Notes under the pieces: generated by a model
The model's database searches: none
What the model saw: the letters and a program-made list of their open reading frames with translations, nothing else
Told to the model about the DNA's origin: nothing
Position numbers and translations under genes: made by a program
Assembly: GCF_017745095.1 (NCBI RefSeq)
Contig: NZ_JAGHZZ010000024.1
Span: 1 to 57,869, forward strand
Reading direction: 5' to 3'
Length of the DNA: 57,869 nucleotides
Origin: Sporocytophaga sp.
GTDB lineage: Bacteria > Bacteroidota > Bacteroidia > Cytophagales > Cytophagaceae
Shown here: positions 27,867 to 36,871 of the stretch, in pieces
How positions within the stretch are numbered: the stretch's first letter is position 1
How the letters are laid out: each line of letters opens with the position of its first letter

Positions 27867-28640
27867 ATGGAATTTGTAAGATACACTATTGAAAATAAAA
27901 TCTGTTACATCACTATTAGCCGTCCGGAAAAAAGAAATGCATTGAACAGCCAGGTTGTAACTGAGCTGAAATCTGCCTTCAAAAATGCTGAAGCAGACGA
28001 TCAGGTCAAAATAGTCATACTAACCGGAGAAGGTGATGTATTTTGTGCTGGCGCTGATCTGGAATACCTACAAACACTACAGAAAAATACCTATGAGGAA
28101 AATCTTGCTGACAGCAAAAACCTGATGGAACTATACTATCAGATTTATACACTTAAAAAAGTGGTAGTGGCACAGGTAAACGGACATGCTGTAGCAGGAG
28201 GCTGCGGACTGGTCTCCGTCTGTGATTTTGCCTATTCTGTGCGAGAAGCAAACTATGGATATACAGAAGTAAGAATAGGTTTTATTCCTGCCATTGTAAG
28301 TGTCTTTCTGGTAAAAAAAATAGGAGAAGCAAGATCAAGAGAGATGCTGCTTTCTGGAGAAATATATTCAAGCAAAACTGCACATCATTTTGGGCTTATC
28401 AATCATGTTGTGGAAGATGAAGATCTTTCTACAATAGTAAAAGAATTCTGCGAAAAGCTTATCGCAAACAACTCTACAAGTTCAATGGAACTTACTAAGA
28501 AAATTCTCGCTGATATTTTTGCAATGGATGTAAAAGAGGCATTGAACTATGCTGCCGAATCCAATGCCAAAGCCAGAAACACCGAAGACTGTAAAAAAGG
28601 TATAGCAGCCTTCCTGAAAAAAGAAAAGCCGATCTGGTAA
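27867..28640 (+). CDS. Enoyl-CoA hydratase/isomerase family (crotonase fold)
   Basis: 257 residues, the usual crotonase length. The N-terminal IENKICYITISRPEKRNALNSQ region, the acyl-CoA oxyanion-hole motif FCAGADLEYLQ and the second oxyanion segment GHAVAGGCGLVSVCDFAYS are intact. The catalytic position after EVRIGFIPAIVSVFL fits the methylglutaconyl-CoA hydratase/enoyl hydratase branch, where one of the two Glu residues may be replaced. It acts in beta-oxidation or branched-chain catabolism; substrate unresolved. A purine-rich GGAG lies 7 bp before the start. It follows comEC by 3 bp and ends in a strong hairpin. Confidence 0.85.
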   Translation: MEFVRYTIENKICYITISRPEKRNALNSQVVTELKSAFKNAEADDQVKIVILTGEGDVFCAGADLEYLQTLQKNTYEENLADSKNLMELYYQIYTLKKVVVAQVNGHAVAGGCGLVSVCDFAYSVREANYGYTEVRIGFIPAIVSVFLVKKIGEARSREMLLSGEIYSSKTAHHFGLINHVVEDEDLSTIVKEFCEKLIANNSTSSMELTKKILADIFAMDVKEALNYAAESNAKARNTEDCKKGIAAFLKKEKPIW

Positions 28641-28658
28641 CAAATACCAGTCGGCTTT
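28625..28658 (+). terminator. Intrinsic terminator overlapping the hydratase stop codon
   Basis: Stem AAAGCCGA-(T bulge)-CTGGT against ACCAG-TCGGCTTT with a 7-nt loop. The hairpin includes the stop codon and is followed by CAATTTC, a moderate U-tract. Confidence 0.75.
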
Positions 28659-28670
28659 CAATTTCATTAT

Positions 28671-28699
28671 TTTAAACTTTTAGCTTTTAACTTTCAGCT
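28671..28699. repeat. Copy of a dispersed intergenic AT-rich repeat
   Basis: TTTAAACTTTTAGCTTTTAA followed by CTTTCAGCT. The same words occur at 37352-37388 (reverse orientation), 37455-37497 (palindromic) and in part at 22949-22962. All copies are intergenic or at gene ends. Confidence 0.55.
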
Positions 28700-30263
28700 A
28701 TATTTTATACATCACAATACTGCTTTTCTTTCCTAGCAAACCTTTCCTTCCTGCAATTGCGACCTTATCTTCAAACCACATCGTAAAATTTCTTAACATC
28801 GTTAGGCCTTCATCATTTGGCAATGCTAGCTCCTTTATTTTACTTCCTGTCAGTTCATCCCACTCTATGTAATTGATGCTGTTCAGAATTCCACTTGAAT
28901 TAGAAGAAAATGCATAAGCCATTCTTATCTTTCCTTCATCTGAAATATGCATTGAATAAGATGAAGATAATAATCCTGCAGCCACATCTCCTACCTGCGA
29001 TTTGATGTGCACATTTTCCCATAAGAGTTCATCCTCTTTATTAAAGCTAAAAATCATAAACCCTTCCGCATTGACTTTAGCGGGTTTAGTAGCTTTCCAT
29101 TTTTCAATATCATTAATTTCGGACTGATTAAAATCATATGACATAGAAGTAATTTCTCTTTTTTCAAGAACTAGCACAACTTTTTCATATTCATTCAGGA
29201 AAAAATCAGTGATGTGATAACCTCTCCAGGTTTCTTCTCCCACAAGGCTTTTATTACTCTGACGCAGCAGTTTCATTGTCTGCTTCATATTATCAGAGAT
29301 CTCATGATAGTTAATTTTTTCTACTAGTCTTGTAGAAAAATCAAATTTTGAATACATAACTCCCGTTACCCTTCCCCCATCTTTTGTGCAGGTATTGGCA
29401 ACATAAATAACGTCGTCATTTAAAAATTCAAGTTTTAACCCTTCTCTTCTGGTAGATGTATATTGAATATCAAGCAGATCACTATTTTTGTTCTCCAGGT
29501 TATATTTCACCACAACCATTCTGCCCAGCCTATCAACATTCAGGATAAAGACATCCCCTTTATTATTCGGATAAATTCCATAATTAATAAAATTATTATC
29601 TACTGGAATTTTTGACTCCTGCAATTGATTTAGATTGTTATCCCAAAGTTTTGCAGAAGCAACAAGGGTTTGCTGACTATAATCAAAAATATAGGTAAGG
29701 ATTTTTTTTCTGTCCTTTGAAAATCTTATATCATACTGATACTGAAGAGGAGTAACAAAATTTTTGGTGATGCTGGAACCAATGCAATTTTCAAAAGACT
29801 CTCGAACAGCTCCTTTGAACTTTAATGGTACCCAGTTATTTATTTTAAATTCCTGTAATGTTTTGTCCCACTTCTTACCTCCTGTCTTTGCATCAAACCC
29901 ATAAGCTAGCAGCTTACTGGTTTGCTTCATATTTTCGTGGAGAATGGAGAATAGAATAATATCTGTTCCGTTGAAAAACAATTCTTTATAGTCTTCCTCT
30001 TCACCGGCTGTCAAGACTACTTTAAAAAGCGAATTCAGATCCTTGTCATATTTTTCAAGTGTAAATTCTGAGGCGCCAGCCTCCCCTCCTTTACTTTTTG
30101 ACAATGTAACGAATTCACTTTCTGACAACTTCAAAGCTTCCCTGCGTCCATCAGGCTCAGGATAGGAGGAAGAAAATGAAAACGGTAAAGTTTTCACAAC
30201 CACCTGAGCTACCAAACTACTGTGAATCAGGAAAATTAGAAAAAAGAAATTAAGATATTTCAC
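28698..30263 (-). CDS. Secreted protein of unknown function, cotranscribed with bioA
   Basis: 521 residues if translation starts at the GTG at 30263, which gives a proper signal peptide (KYLNFFFLIFLIHSSLVAQ). A longer frame from a TTG at 30356, overlapping the bioA stop by 4 bp, would put that hydrophobic segment about 35 residues inside the protein. The mature part is rich in short beta strands with repeated Asp/Asn/Ser turns, as in beta-propeller or WD-like extracellular proteins; no Pfam-level domain is recognised. No T9SS C-terminal domain is obvious. It is the last gene of the bioF-bioD-bioA run, but nothing connects its product to biotin. I cannot assign a function. Confidence 0.7.
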   Translation of the reverse strand: MKYLNFFFLIFLIHSSLVAQVVVKTLPFSFSSSYPEPDGRREALKLSESEFVTLSKSKGGEAGASEFTLEKYDKDLNSLFKVVLTAGEEEDYKELFFNGTDIILFSILHENMKQTSKLLAYGFDAKTGGKKWDKTLQEFKINNWVPLKFKGAVRESFENCIGSSITKNFVTPLQYQYDIRFSKDRKKILTYIFDYSQQTLVASAKLWDNNLNQLQESKIPVDNNFINYGIYPNNKGDVFILNVDRLGRMVVVKYNLENKNSDLLDIQYTSTRREGLKLEFLNDDVIYVANTCTKDGGRVTGVMYSKFDFSTRLVEKINYHEISDNMKQTMKLLRQSNKSLVGEETWRGYHITDFFLNEYEKVVLVLEKREITSMSYDFNQSEINDIEKWKATKPAKVNAEGFMIFSFNKEDELLWENVHIKSQVGDVAAGLLSSSYSMHISDEGKIRMAYAFSSNSSGILNSINYIEWDELTGSKIKELALPNDEGLTMLRNFTMWFEDKVAIAGRKGLLGKKSSIVMYKI

Positions 30264-30352
30264 TCTGATAACTGGTTTAAAATTTTCTTTAAAACGGGAT
30301 TCAAAATACGTTTTTAGGAAATGATTGTAATCATATGGTACGCTATTTTTTT

Positions 30353-31627
30353 TCAAATGTTCCTCTCTGTTGATAAATACTCTAACAAGTCTTTAATAGC
30401 TCTGTACACCTCACCAAGCTGCTCATTTGTAATAACATAAGGTGGAATTATATATAATACATTCCCGAGAGGTCTTAGTAATATATTTTTCTCTAGAAAG
30501 AAATCATACAACTGGTTTCTTTTTGGATGCAAATATCCTTCTTCTTCTCCAAAATCAATGGCAAAGGATATTACAGTACCAACATGTGATATCCTAGATA
30601 TAAAGGGAAAAGATCTCAATAGTGGTATAAACTCTTCATGTGCTTGTGTTATTCGAGCTATGCTACTTTGACATTCATCTGACAAGAATATATCAAGGCT
30701 TGCATTGGCTGCCGCACAGGCTAATGGATTGGCTGTAAAACTATGTCCATGATAGAATACATTATCTTTTATAGTATCAGCAATTTTAAGACTGCAAGTG
30801 GTTGCGCCCAGCGCCATAGTTCCTCCCGTTATTCCCTTGGAGAGACACATGATATCCGGGTAGGTTTTAAGATTTAAAGAAGCAAAATATCTCCCTGTCC
30901 TTCCAAAGCCTGTCATCACTTCATCAGCAATACAAATGACTTCATAATCACCGGCAATCTTAAGAAGCTGGTCCAGAACATATGGTGAATACGTCCGCAT
31001 TCCTGCTGCCCCCTGCAAAAGCGGCTCATAGATAAAACAAGCCACATCTCCCTGTTTCACAATAGACTCAAATTGTTCAAGACAATCCATTTCCTTTTCT
31101 TCAGAAGGAAAATCTATGTACACCGTTTCAAACATCCATTCAGAGAACTCCTGATTAAAAATCCCGCGACCACTGACAGACATAGCACCAAAAGTATCAC
31201 CATGAAAAGCACCTTTTATTGCTACTGCCTTTTTTTTTGCCTCACCCTTGCAGTGCCAGTATTGAAGAGACATTTTAATAGCAACTTCAACGGCAGTACT
31301 TCCATTGTCTGAGTAAAACATCTTCTTCTGATTGGAAGGAAGAATATCCAGAAGCCTTAGTGCCAGGCGAATAGCAGGATCATGAGTGAACCCGGAAAAG
31401 ATCACATGTTCAAGCTTCAATGCTTGTTCATAAATCTTTTGAGCTATGTATTCATTGCTGTGCCCATGTAGATTGACCCACCAGGAAGATACAGCATCTA
31501 GAATTTTCCTACCTTCTGGAGCATGTAAATATACCCCCTTTGCTGAATCAACTTTGATATAATTACTTCCTGATGTAACCGCACTATATGGATACCAGAT
31601 TGGTCCTGCATTGTCAACGTTTTTCAT
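30353..31627 (-). CDS. bioA: Adenosylmethionine-8-amino-7-oxononanoate aminotransferase
   Basis: 424 residues, family-normal length, class III PLP aminotransferase. Landmarks: GPIWYPYSAVT start, SWWVNLHGHSNEYI, FYSDNGSTAVEVAIKMSLQYW, GAFHGDTFGAMSVSG, ADEVMTGFGRTGRYF, and the PLP-lysine motif CLSKGITGGTMALGAT. The SAM-dependent reaction turns KAPA into DAPA, the third step of biotin assembly. The gene starts 2 bp after bioD ends, and its TGA is overlapped by the possible TTG of the next gene. Gene identity is firm because BioA-specific residues (rather than BioK or BioU) match. Confidence 0.95.
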   Translation of the reverse strand: MKNVDNAGPIWYPYSAVTSGSNYIKVDSAKGVYLHAPEGRKILDAVSSWWVNLHGHSNEYIAQKIYEQALKLEHVIFSGFTHDPAIRLALRLLDILPSNQKKMFYSDNGSTAVEVAIKMSLQYWHCKGEAKKKAVAIKGAFHGDTFGAMSVSGRGIFNQEFSEWMFETVYIDFPSEEKEMDCLEQFESIVKQGDVACFIYEPLLQGAAGMRTYSPYVLDQLLKIAGDYEVICIADEVMTGFGRTGRYFASLNLKTYPDIMCLSKGITGGTMALGATTCSLKIADTIKDNVFYHGHSFTANPLACAAANASLDIFLSDECQSSIARITQAHEEFIPLLRSFPFISRISHVGTVISFAIDFGEEEGYLHPKRNQLYDFFLEKNILLRPLGNVLYIIPPYVITNEQLGEVYRAIKDLLEYLSTERNI

Positions 31628-31629
31628 TA

Positions 31630-32244
31630 CTATACTTCCCAGTTGTTAAACAATTCAATCGCATACTTATTTACAACAAACTGATCAACTTCTTTTTCCT
31701 GATCAATCTTTAGTAAGCACTTTAATCCGCTATGTTTTAAAATAAAATCTTCTGTAGACTCATTCCTGGGACCATTGAAGATAATGCCTTTTACATTTAG
31801 TCCCCTCCTCTTTATTTCATTAATGGTAAGCAAAGTGTGATTTATGCTTCCAAGATAATTATTGGAAACGAGAATGATCTCTGCATTGAATTTAGCAGCA
31901 AGATCAATTACAAAATGGTTATCATTCAATGGAACCAATACTCCTCCTGCTCCTTCTATCACAAGATTATTGTCTTTATTCCCTGGAATCAGAATCTTAT
32001 CAATATCAATTGTTACATTTTCTACTTCCGCTGCAAAGTGTGGAGACGCAGGTGTTTGAAACCAGTAACTCTCGTTAAATATTAAAGAGTGATTATTATT
32101 GATCAAATCTTTGACTTTGTCTGCATCCCGTTCCAACCCACTTTGTATGGGTTTCCAGTAATCTGCCTGTAAGGCTTGCGTGAGTATTGCACTTACCAGA
32201 GTTTTTCCGCTATCTGTACTGATAGCTGTTACAAAGTAATTCAT
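31630..32244 (-). CDS. bioD: Dethiobiotin synthetase
   Basis: 204 residues, cytoplasmic ATPase that closes the ureido ring of dethiobiotin from DAPA, CO2 and ATP. The start MNYFVTAISTDSGKTLVSAIL contains the modified P-loop (TDSGKT) of the Bacteroidota variant. KPIQSG, the GAGGVLVPLND segment and LLTINEIKRRGLNVKGIIFNG are family blocks. It is coupled to bioF by a 4-bp overlap and followed by bioA after 2 bp, so translation is probably coupled. Confidence 0.93.
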   Translation of the reverse strand: MNYFVTAISTDSGKTLVSAILTQALQADYWKPIQSGLERDADKVKDLINNNHSLIFNESYWFQTPASPHFAAEVENVTIDIDKILIPGNKDNNLVIEGAGGVLVPLNDNHFVIDLAAKFNAEIILVSNNYLGSINHTLLTINEIKRRGLNVKGIIFNGPRNESTEDFILKHSGLKCLLKIDQEKEVDQFVVNKYAIELFNNWEV

Positions 32245-33365
32245 AAACTTTCAACCAATGTTTTTACCAGTCTTTCTATTTCTTCATCTGAATTAAAAAT
32301 ATGTAAGCATATTCTTAATCTTTCTTCTCCTTCTTTTACCGTCGGAGACAATATTGCTCTTACATCAAATCCTTTGCTTTGAAGTGTAAGGGCCGTTGAT
32401 TTTGCTGTTTCATTACCAGATATTCTTAGCACCTGAATAGGGCTTGAACTCTTTTGTATCATCCCAGACAAACTTTCAGTTCCTTCAACCAATGTCCTGA
32501 ATAGATGTATCTTCGATCTTATCTTTGATTGGAGCGATATTTCTCTTTCTAAATATTCAAAGGCTACTTTTAATGTAACCAGGCAATGCAATGGCAATGA
32601 AGTTGTATAAATAAAAGGCCTCGCAAAGTTTATAAGGAAATCAATAAGAAGCTCAGAGCCTGCAATGCATGCACCATGTGCTCCCATGCCTTTCCCAAAA
32701 GTATATATTCTTGCAAATATTTTTTCCTCTATTCCAAGATGACAACACATTCCATTACCTTTTTCACCCCAGACTCCTGTGCTATGTGCTTCATCCACTA
32801 TTAAATGAGCATTATACCTAATGGTTAGTTCGAGGATTTCCATTAAAGGCGCAAAATCTCCATCCATAGAATAGACAGATTCCACAACAACATAAACTTC
32901 TCCTTTTGCTCTTTGAATTTTCGCTTCAAGATCTTTAAGGTCATTATGTTTAAAGGAAAATCTTTGAGCAAAACTTAGCCGTGCTCCATCTTTCAGGCTT
33001 GCGTGAATCAGTTCATCATATATGATAGTGTCCTCCTTTTGAGGTATTGCAGATAAGATGGAGAGATTGGCACTATAACCAGAATTAAAGAGCAAGGCTT
33101 TAGGACTTCTAAATAGCTTTGCAAAAAAAAGTTCCAAATCTTCTACGTAAGCCGAATTTCCTGATAACAGTCTTGATCCTGTTGCACCATTAATATTTCC
33201 AGGCTGAGTGCTTAACTCGCTTTCTATTAAGCTATAAAGTTCTCTGTTTCTTGCTAGTCCTAAATAATCGTTAGAGAAAAAATCCACCAGGTCTGGTCTA
33301 AGGATAAGTTTTCTCAAACTTCCCTCTTCCCGCCTATGTGCTAATTTGTCCGCGAGCTTTTTCAT
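32241..33365 (-). CDS. bioF: 8-Amino-7-oxononanoate synthase
   Basis: 374 residues, PLP-dependent alpha-oxoamine synthase that condenses pimeloyl-ACP (or -CoA) with alanine to KAPA. Landmarks: DFFSNDYLGLARN near the N-terminus, GSRLLSGN, FNSGYSANLS, DEAHSTGVWG, and the PLP lysine in TFGKGMGAHGACIAG. Length is slightly short of E. coli BioF (384) but complete. First gene of bioF-bioD-bioA. A TAAATTTG -7-like element sits only six bases before the ATG (33371-33378), implying a very short or leaderless transcript if real. Confidence 0.95.
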   Translation of the reverse strand: MKKLADKLAHRREEGSLRKLILRPDLVDFFSNDYLGLARNRELYSLIESELSTQPGNINGATGSRLLSGNSAYVEDLELFFAKLFRSPKALLFNSGYSANLSILSAIPQKEDTIIYDELIHASLKDGARLSFAQRFSFKHNDLKDLEAKIQRAKGEVYVVVESVYSMDGDFAPLMEILELTIRYNAHLIVDEAHSTGVWGEKGNGMCCHLGIEEKIFARIYTFGKGMGAHGACIAGSELLIDFLINFARPFIYTTSLPLHCLVTLKVAFEYLEREISLQSKIRSKIHLFRTLVEGTESLSGMIQKSSSPIQVLRISGNETAKSTALTLQSKGFDVRAILSPTVKEGEERLRICLHIFNSDEEIERLVKTLVESL

Positions 33366-33445
33366 CGGAACAAATTTAAACCGTATTTTTCAATAGCCAT
33401 AGCAATTGAATAATTTACACTCTAAGGAAAATAATAGTAATTGAC

Positions 33446-33874
33446 CTAAAGGCAAAGCCCTGAAGGGATACGGAAATTATCATGGTCATATATTTCTGCA
33501 ATTTCCTTATCGATCCCGAATACTCTGGCGAGTTCCATTTCAAATCCTGGCTGTATAGGCTCTCCCTTATAAATAGGACATTTGGAGATCCATTCAGGAT
33601 CAATCCTTTTAACCTCCACTATCTCTTCTTCCTTTCTAAGTGTAACCAATCCTACTGGAAGAATAAAATGAGGCTGACGTTGTGAAACCGTGAGATCAGT
33701 GTTCGTTTTGCCGAGTATATAGCGGATTTTACCTGTTTTTAAATCCACTATTAAATCTTCTATCTTGCCTATCGTTTTTCCATTGGCATCCGTGACATCC
33801 CAATCCTTTATACTTTTATAATCAATAGAACTTAATTTATTCTTTGCAACCTCATATCGTTCAAGCACCTGCAT
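33446..33874 (-). CDS. PRC-barrel domain protein
   Basis: 142 residues. Residues about 20-80 form a PRC barrel: a DWDVTDANGKTIGKIEDLIVDLKTGKIRYILGK segment with the typical V-x-D-x-x-G-x-x-I-G-x-I-x-D pattern. The C-terminal part is variable and soluble. PRC-barrel proteins occur in photosynthetic reaction centres, RimM and small bacterial stress-related proteins of unclear function. It lies between bioB and bioF, oriented with them but separated by 80 bp or more on each side. Whether it has any role in biotin metabolism is unknown. Confidence 0.8.
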   Translation of the reverse strand: MQVLERYEVAKNKLSSIDYKSIKDWDVTDANGKTIGKIEDLIVDLKTGKIRYILGKTNTDLTVSQRQPHFILPVGLVTLRKEEEIVEVKRIDPEWISKCPIYKGEPIQPGFEMELARVFGIDKEIAEIYDHDNFRIPSGLCL

Positions 33875-33959
33875 AACTTCCCCCTCTCCGAATAAATCAT
33901 TCTGCCATTGAATTTTCCCAATAACAGCAATTCCTTAATATTAAATATCTCTCTTTAAA

Positions 33960-33992
33960 AACAAAAAAATCCGGAAGTTACCTCCCGGATTT
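33960..33992 (-). terminator. Intrinsic terminator of bioB (minus strand)
   Basis: 8-bp stem AAATCCGG/CCGGATTT (33967-33974 and 33985-33992), followed on the minus strand by a T-run (opposite 33960-33966). It ends the bioB transcript before the PRC-barrel gene, so bioB and bioFDA are likely separate units. Confidence 0.8.
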
Positions 33993-34014
33993 GTAATTCT
34001 TTTTAGAAGATTAA

Positions 34015-35022
34015 TTATCCTCTCATTGGTATTTGCTCAAAATGCACATGAGGCTCCTGTCCGTCTTTATAAGCTTTTCTTGGCTTAAGGTTAAGTACCT
34101 GGAACAATTCTTTATCAGCATCTACTTCCGGATTCGGAGTTGTCAGTAACTTGTCTCCGGCGAATATTGAATTTGCCCCTGCCATAAAACAAAGGGCCTG
34201 CTCTTCCTGATTCATTCTCACTCTTCCCGCAGATAACCTTACCATTGCCTTTGGCATGATGATTCTTGCTGTTGCAATCATTCTGATCATTTCCCAAACA
34301 GAAACTCTCGGCTGATCTTCAAGAGGTGTACCTTCAACAGGTACAAGTGCATTAACAGGAACTGATTCTGGATGCTCTGGTAAAGTTGACAAAGTCAATA
34401 GCATTCCAATCCTGTCATTATGGGACTCTCCCATTCCAATGATACCACCGGAACAAACTGATATTTTGGACTTTCTCACATTTTCAAGAGTATCCAATCT
34501 GTCGTCATATGTTCTGGTAGAAATGATTTTATCATAATGCTCTTCACTGGTGTCAAGATTGTGATTATAAGCATAAAGACCAGCATCTTTGAGTTTCATA
34601 GCCTGCTCTTCAGTAAGCATTCCAAGCGTGCAGCAAACTTCAAGGCCCATTTGACTTACGCCTTTTACCATGTCCAGAACGCGATCAAAATCTTTATTAT
34701 CTCTCACTTCTCTCCATGCAGCACCCATGCAAAATCTTGTACTTCCGGACTCTTTCGCATTTTTTGCGGCAAGAATAACTTCCTGTGTTTCCATTAATTT
34801 CTGCACCTTAACATCTGTATGATACCTTGCAGCCTGAGGACAGTAAGCACAATCTTCCGGGCATCCACCGGTTTTAACTGAAAGGAGGGTACAAACCTGA
34901 ACTTCCTGTGCATCGTGGTTCGCTCTGTGGACTGTAGCTGCACGGTAAATTAGGTCAAGAATCGGACTGTTATAAATTTCAGTGATTTCTTCTCTCGTCC
35001 AGTTGTTTCTGATCTCGGTCAT
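34015..35022 (-). CDS. bioB: Biotin synthase (radical SAM)
   Basis: 335 residues. Converts dethiobiotin to biotin by sulphur insertion. The radical-SAM Cys triad CPEDCAYC follows LLSVKTGG, and the [29 protein letters not shown] and [16 protein letters not shown] blocks are family-typical, with RLSAGR and a late [2Fe-2S] Cys/Arg set. 21 bp before it lies sppA in the same direction, so bioB may be read from a promoter upstream of sppA. BioC/BioH, which make the pimeloyl moiety, are not in this window. Confidence 0.96.
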   Translation of the reverse strand: MTEIRNNWTREEITEIYNSPILDLIYRAATVHRANHDAQEVQVCTLLSVKTGGCPEDCAYCPQAARYHTDVKVQKLMETQEVILAAKNAKESGSTRFCMGAAWREVRDNKDFDRVLDMVKGVSQMGLEVCCTLGMLTEEQAMKLKDAGLYAYNHNLDTSEEHYDKIISTRTYDDRLDTLENVRKSKISVCSGGIIGMGESHNDRIGMLLTLSTLPEHPESVPVNALVPVEGTPLEDQPRVSVWEMIRMIATARIIMPKAMVRLSAGRVRMNQEEQALCFMAGANSIFAGDKLLTTPNPEVDADKELFQVLNLKPRKAYKDGQEPHVHFEQIPMRG

Positions 35023-35043
35023 TTTAATGAATTGGATAGTAAA

Positions 35044-36795
35044 TTATTTTATCTGAATCTCATAAGGCAATCTTGCCTGAATGCCTTCATAAGATTTTAC
35101 TTCTTTTAACTTTTTCAAATAAGGATAAAGTGAACCAAATTCACTTTTCAATAAAGCAGATTCATCTTCATCTCCTCCCATTTGCAAAAGTACTTCTTTT
35201 AATAATGCTGTTTTAATTTCAGGTAAATAAACTACTTTATAATCTTTTCCCAACTTCGCTTTTTCAGATGCAATATTAACAGCATCGTCTAAGCCCCCGA
35301 ACATATCAACCAATTTTATTTCTTTAGCCTGAGTACCAGACCATACCCTTCCTTTCGCTACTTCTTTTAGCTTATCTACAGAAATGTTTCTTCCTTTTGC
35401 AGCCTTCTGAGTAAATGACTCATAAATTCTATCTACCTCAGATTGAATAATTTGTCTTTCGGAACTGCTTACAGGTCTGGTGAAAGAGCCGATATCTGAA
35501 TATTCTCCTGTTTTTACTCTGTCAGAAGTAATACCGATCTTTTCATTCAAGAATTTCTGCCCCTGAAAAAATAATCCGAATACGCCAATTGAACCGGTTA
35601 TTGTGCTTGGCTCTGCAAGAATGGTATCACATGCCATAGAAATATAATATCCTCCCGAAGCTGCCATATCACCCATAGAAGCTATGATTGGCTTTTTACA
35701 TAATTGAACTTCATTCCAGATAATATCAGAAGCAAGAGCACTTCCTCCCGGAGAATTTACTCTTAAAACTATTGCTTTAACATCATCATCTTCTCTGGCT
35801 TTACGAATCTCTTTCGCAAGACTTTCACCGCCTATTGTATTGTCAGTTCCCTGTCCATCTTCAATAGAACCATTTGCATAAATCACTGCTATCTTATTAG
35901 CACTGGTATTCTCACCTTCTTCCTCACTAAAGACAGACAGATAGTGGTTGTAACCTACATAGTTAATTTTTTCCTTAGATTGAATCAGTAGTTTCTTTCT
36001 GATAAAATCTTCTGCATCAGAAAAATAACCTATGTCTGTGATAAGCTTATATTGCAAGGCATCCTGAGCTTTTCTAACCTTCATCGAATCTGAAATCTCT
36101 TTAAGCTTAGCCTCTTCTATTTTTCTTGACTTAGCTACATTACTGATATATACTTTATAAAATGAATCAAGAAGTTCAGTAAGCTGTTTTCTATTTTCAT
36201 CGCTCATATTCTCTCTTATAAAAGGCTCACTAGCGCTTTTATACTCTCCTACTTTAAATAACTCAGGCTGGATTTCAAGCTTGTCAAGGAGTTTCTTAAA
36301 GAACATGATTTCAACATCAAGACCATTTAGCTCTAAACCACCTTCTTCCGGAAGATAAATTTTGTCGGCAACAGAAGCAAGGAAATAGGCTCCTTCACTA
36401 TATGAATCACCATAAGCAATGACAAACTTACCAGTTGATTTAAAATCTAAAAGGGCTTTACGAATTTCCTCAAGACTGGCATATCCAGCTTCAACACTAC
36501 TCGTTTTTATAACAATGCCCTTTATGTTTGAATCGGATTTTGCATTTTTGATCGCCTTTTTAAGTTCCAGAAGTCCTATAGAACCTTCAGCATCACCGAA
36601 AGGCAGATTAAGCTGAGAAAAAAAATTATCTGTCTCTCGTTCAACAATTCTCTTGTTTAACTCCAGTTTTAAAACTGAATTTTCTTTAAGTTCTTCCTTT
36701 TTACCGGAAGCCAACAAAATAAGTCCAAAGCAAATAATAAGAAATAAAAAAATTCCTATTACTGTGCCAAAAACAATCTTAAAAAACTGCTTCAT
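35044..36795 (-). CDS. sppA: Signal peptide peptidase SppA, 67K type
   Basis: 583 residues, the double-length (tandem S49) form as in E. coli SppA (618). One N-terminal TM helix (about 8-30) anchors it, with the bulk periplasmic. The catalytic Ser lies in GDMAASGGYYISMACD (about residue 385), and the general-base Lys in VGEYKSASEPF (about 205). It degrades released signal peptides in the membrane. It is encoded divergently from folK with about 76 bp between, and bioB follows after 21 bp, so the two may be cotranscribed. A TAAATTTG -7-like element lies at 36824-36831 (minus). Confidence 0.93.
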   Translation of the reverse strand: MKQFFKIVFGTVIGIFLFLIICFGLILLASGKKEELKENSVLKLELNKRIVERETDNFFSQLNLPFGDAEGSIGLLELKKAIKNAKSDSNIKGIVIKTSSVEAGYASLEEIRKALLDFKSTGKFVIAYGDSYSEGAYFLASVADKIYLPEEGGLELNGLDVEIMFFKKLLDKLEIQPELFKVGEYKSASEPFIRENMSDENRKQLTELLDSFYKVYISNVAKSRKIEEAKLKEISDSMKVRKAQDALQYKLITDIGYFSDAEDFIRKKLLIQSKEKINYVGYNHYLSVFSEEEGENTSANKIAVIYANGSIEDGQGTDNTIGGESLAKEIRKAREDDDVKAIVLRVNSPGGSALASDIIWNEVQLCKKPIIASMGDMAASGGYYISMACDTILAEPSTITGSIGVFGLFFQGQKFLNEKIGITSDRVKTGEYSDIGSFTRPVSSSERQIIQSEVDRIYESFTQKAAKGRNISVDKLKEVAKGRVWSGTQAKEIKLVDMFGGLDDAVNIASEKAKLGKDYKVVYLPEIKTALLKEVLLQMGGDEDESALLKSEFGSLYPYLKKLKEVKSYEGIQARLPYEIQIK

Positions 36796-36855
36796 ACCTG
36801 CTTATGATTTTTAAACAATTATACAAATTTAACTTAAAATGTAACAGCTTAATGA

Positions 36856-36863
36856 TAATTTTG
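36856..36863 (+). promoter_or_regulatory. -7 element of the folK promoter
   Basis: TAATTTTG matches TAnnTTTG. The start site would be near 36870, so translation from the TTG at 36881 would have a leader of about 10 nt, while the TTG at 36872 would be nearly leaderless. It lies within about 30 bp of a minus-strand TAAATTTG (36824-36831) for sppA. Confidence 0.4.
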
Positions 36864-36871
36864 CCATTATT

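Noticed and set aside
35023-35043. Biotin-regulatory operator (BirA box) before bioB
   Set aside because: Only 21 bp separate sppA and bioB, with no palindrome of the BirA type.
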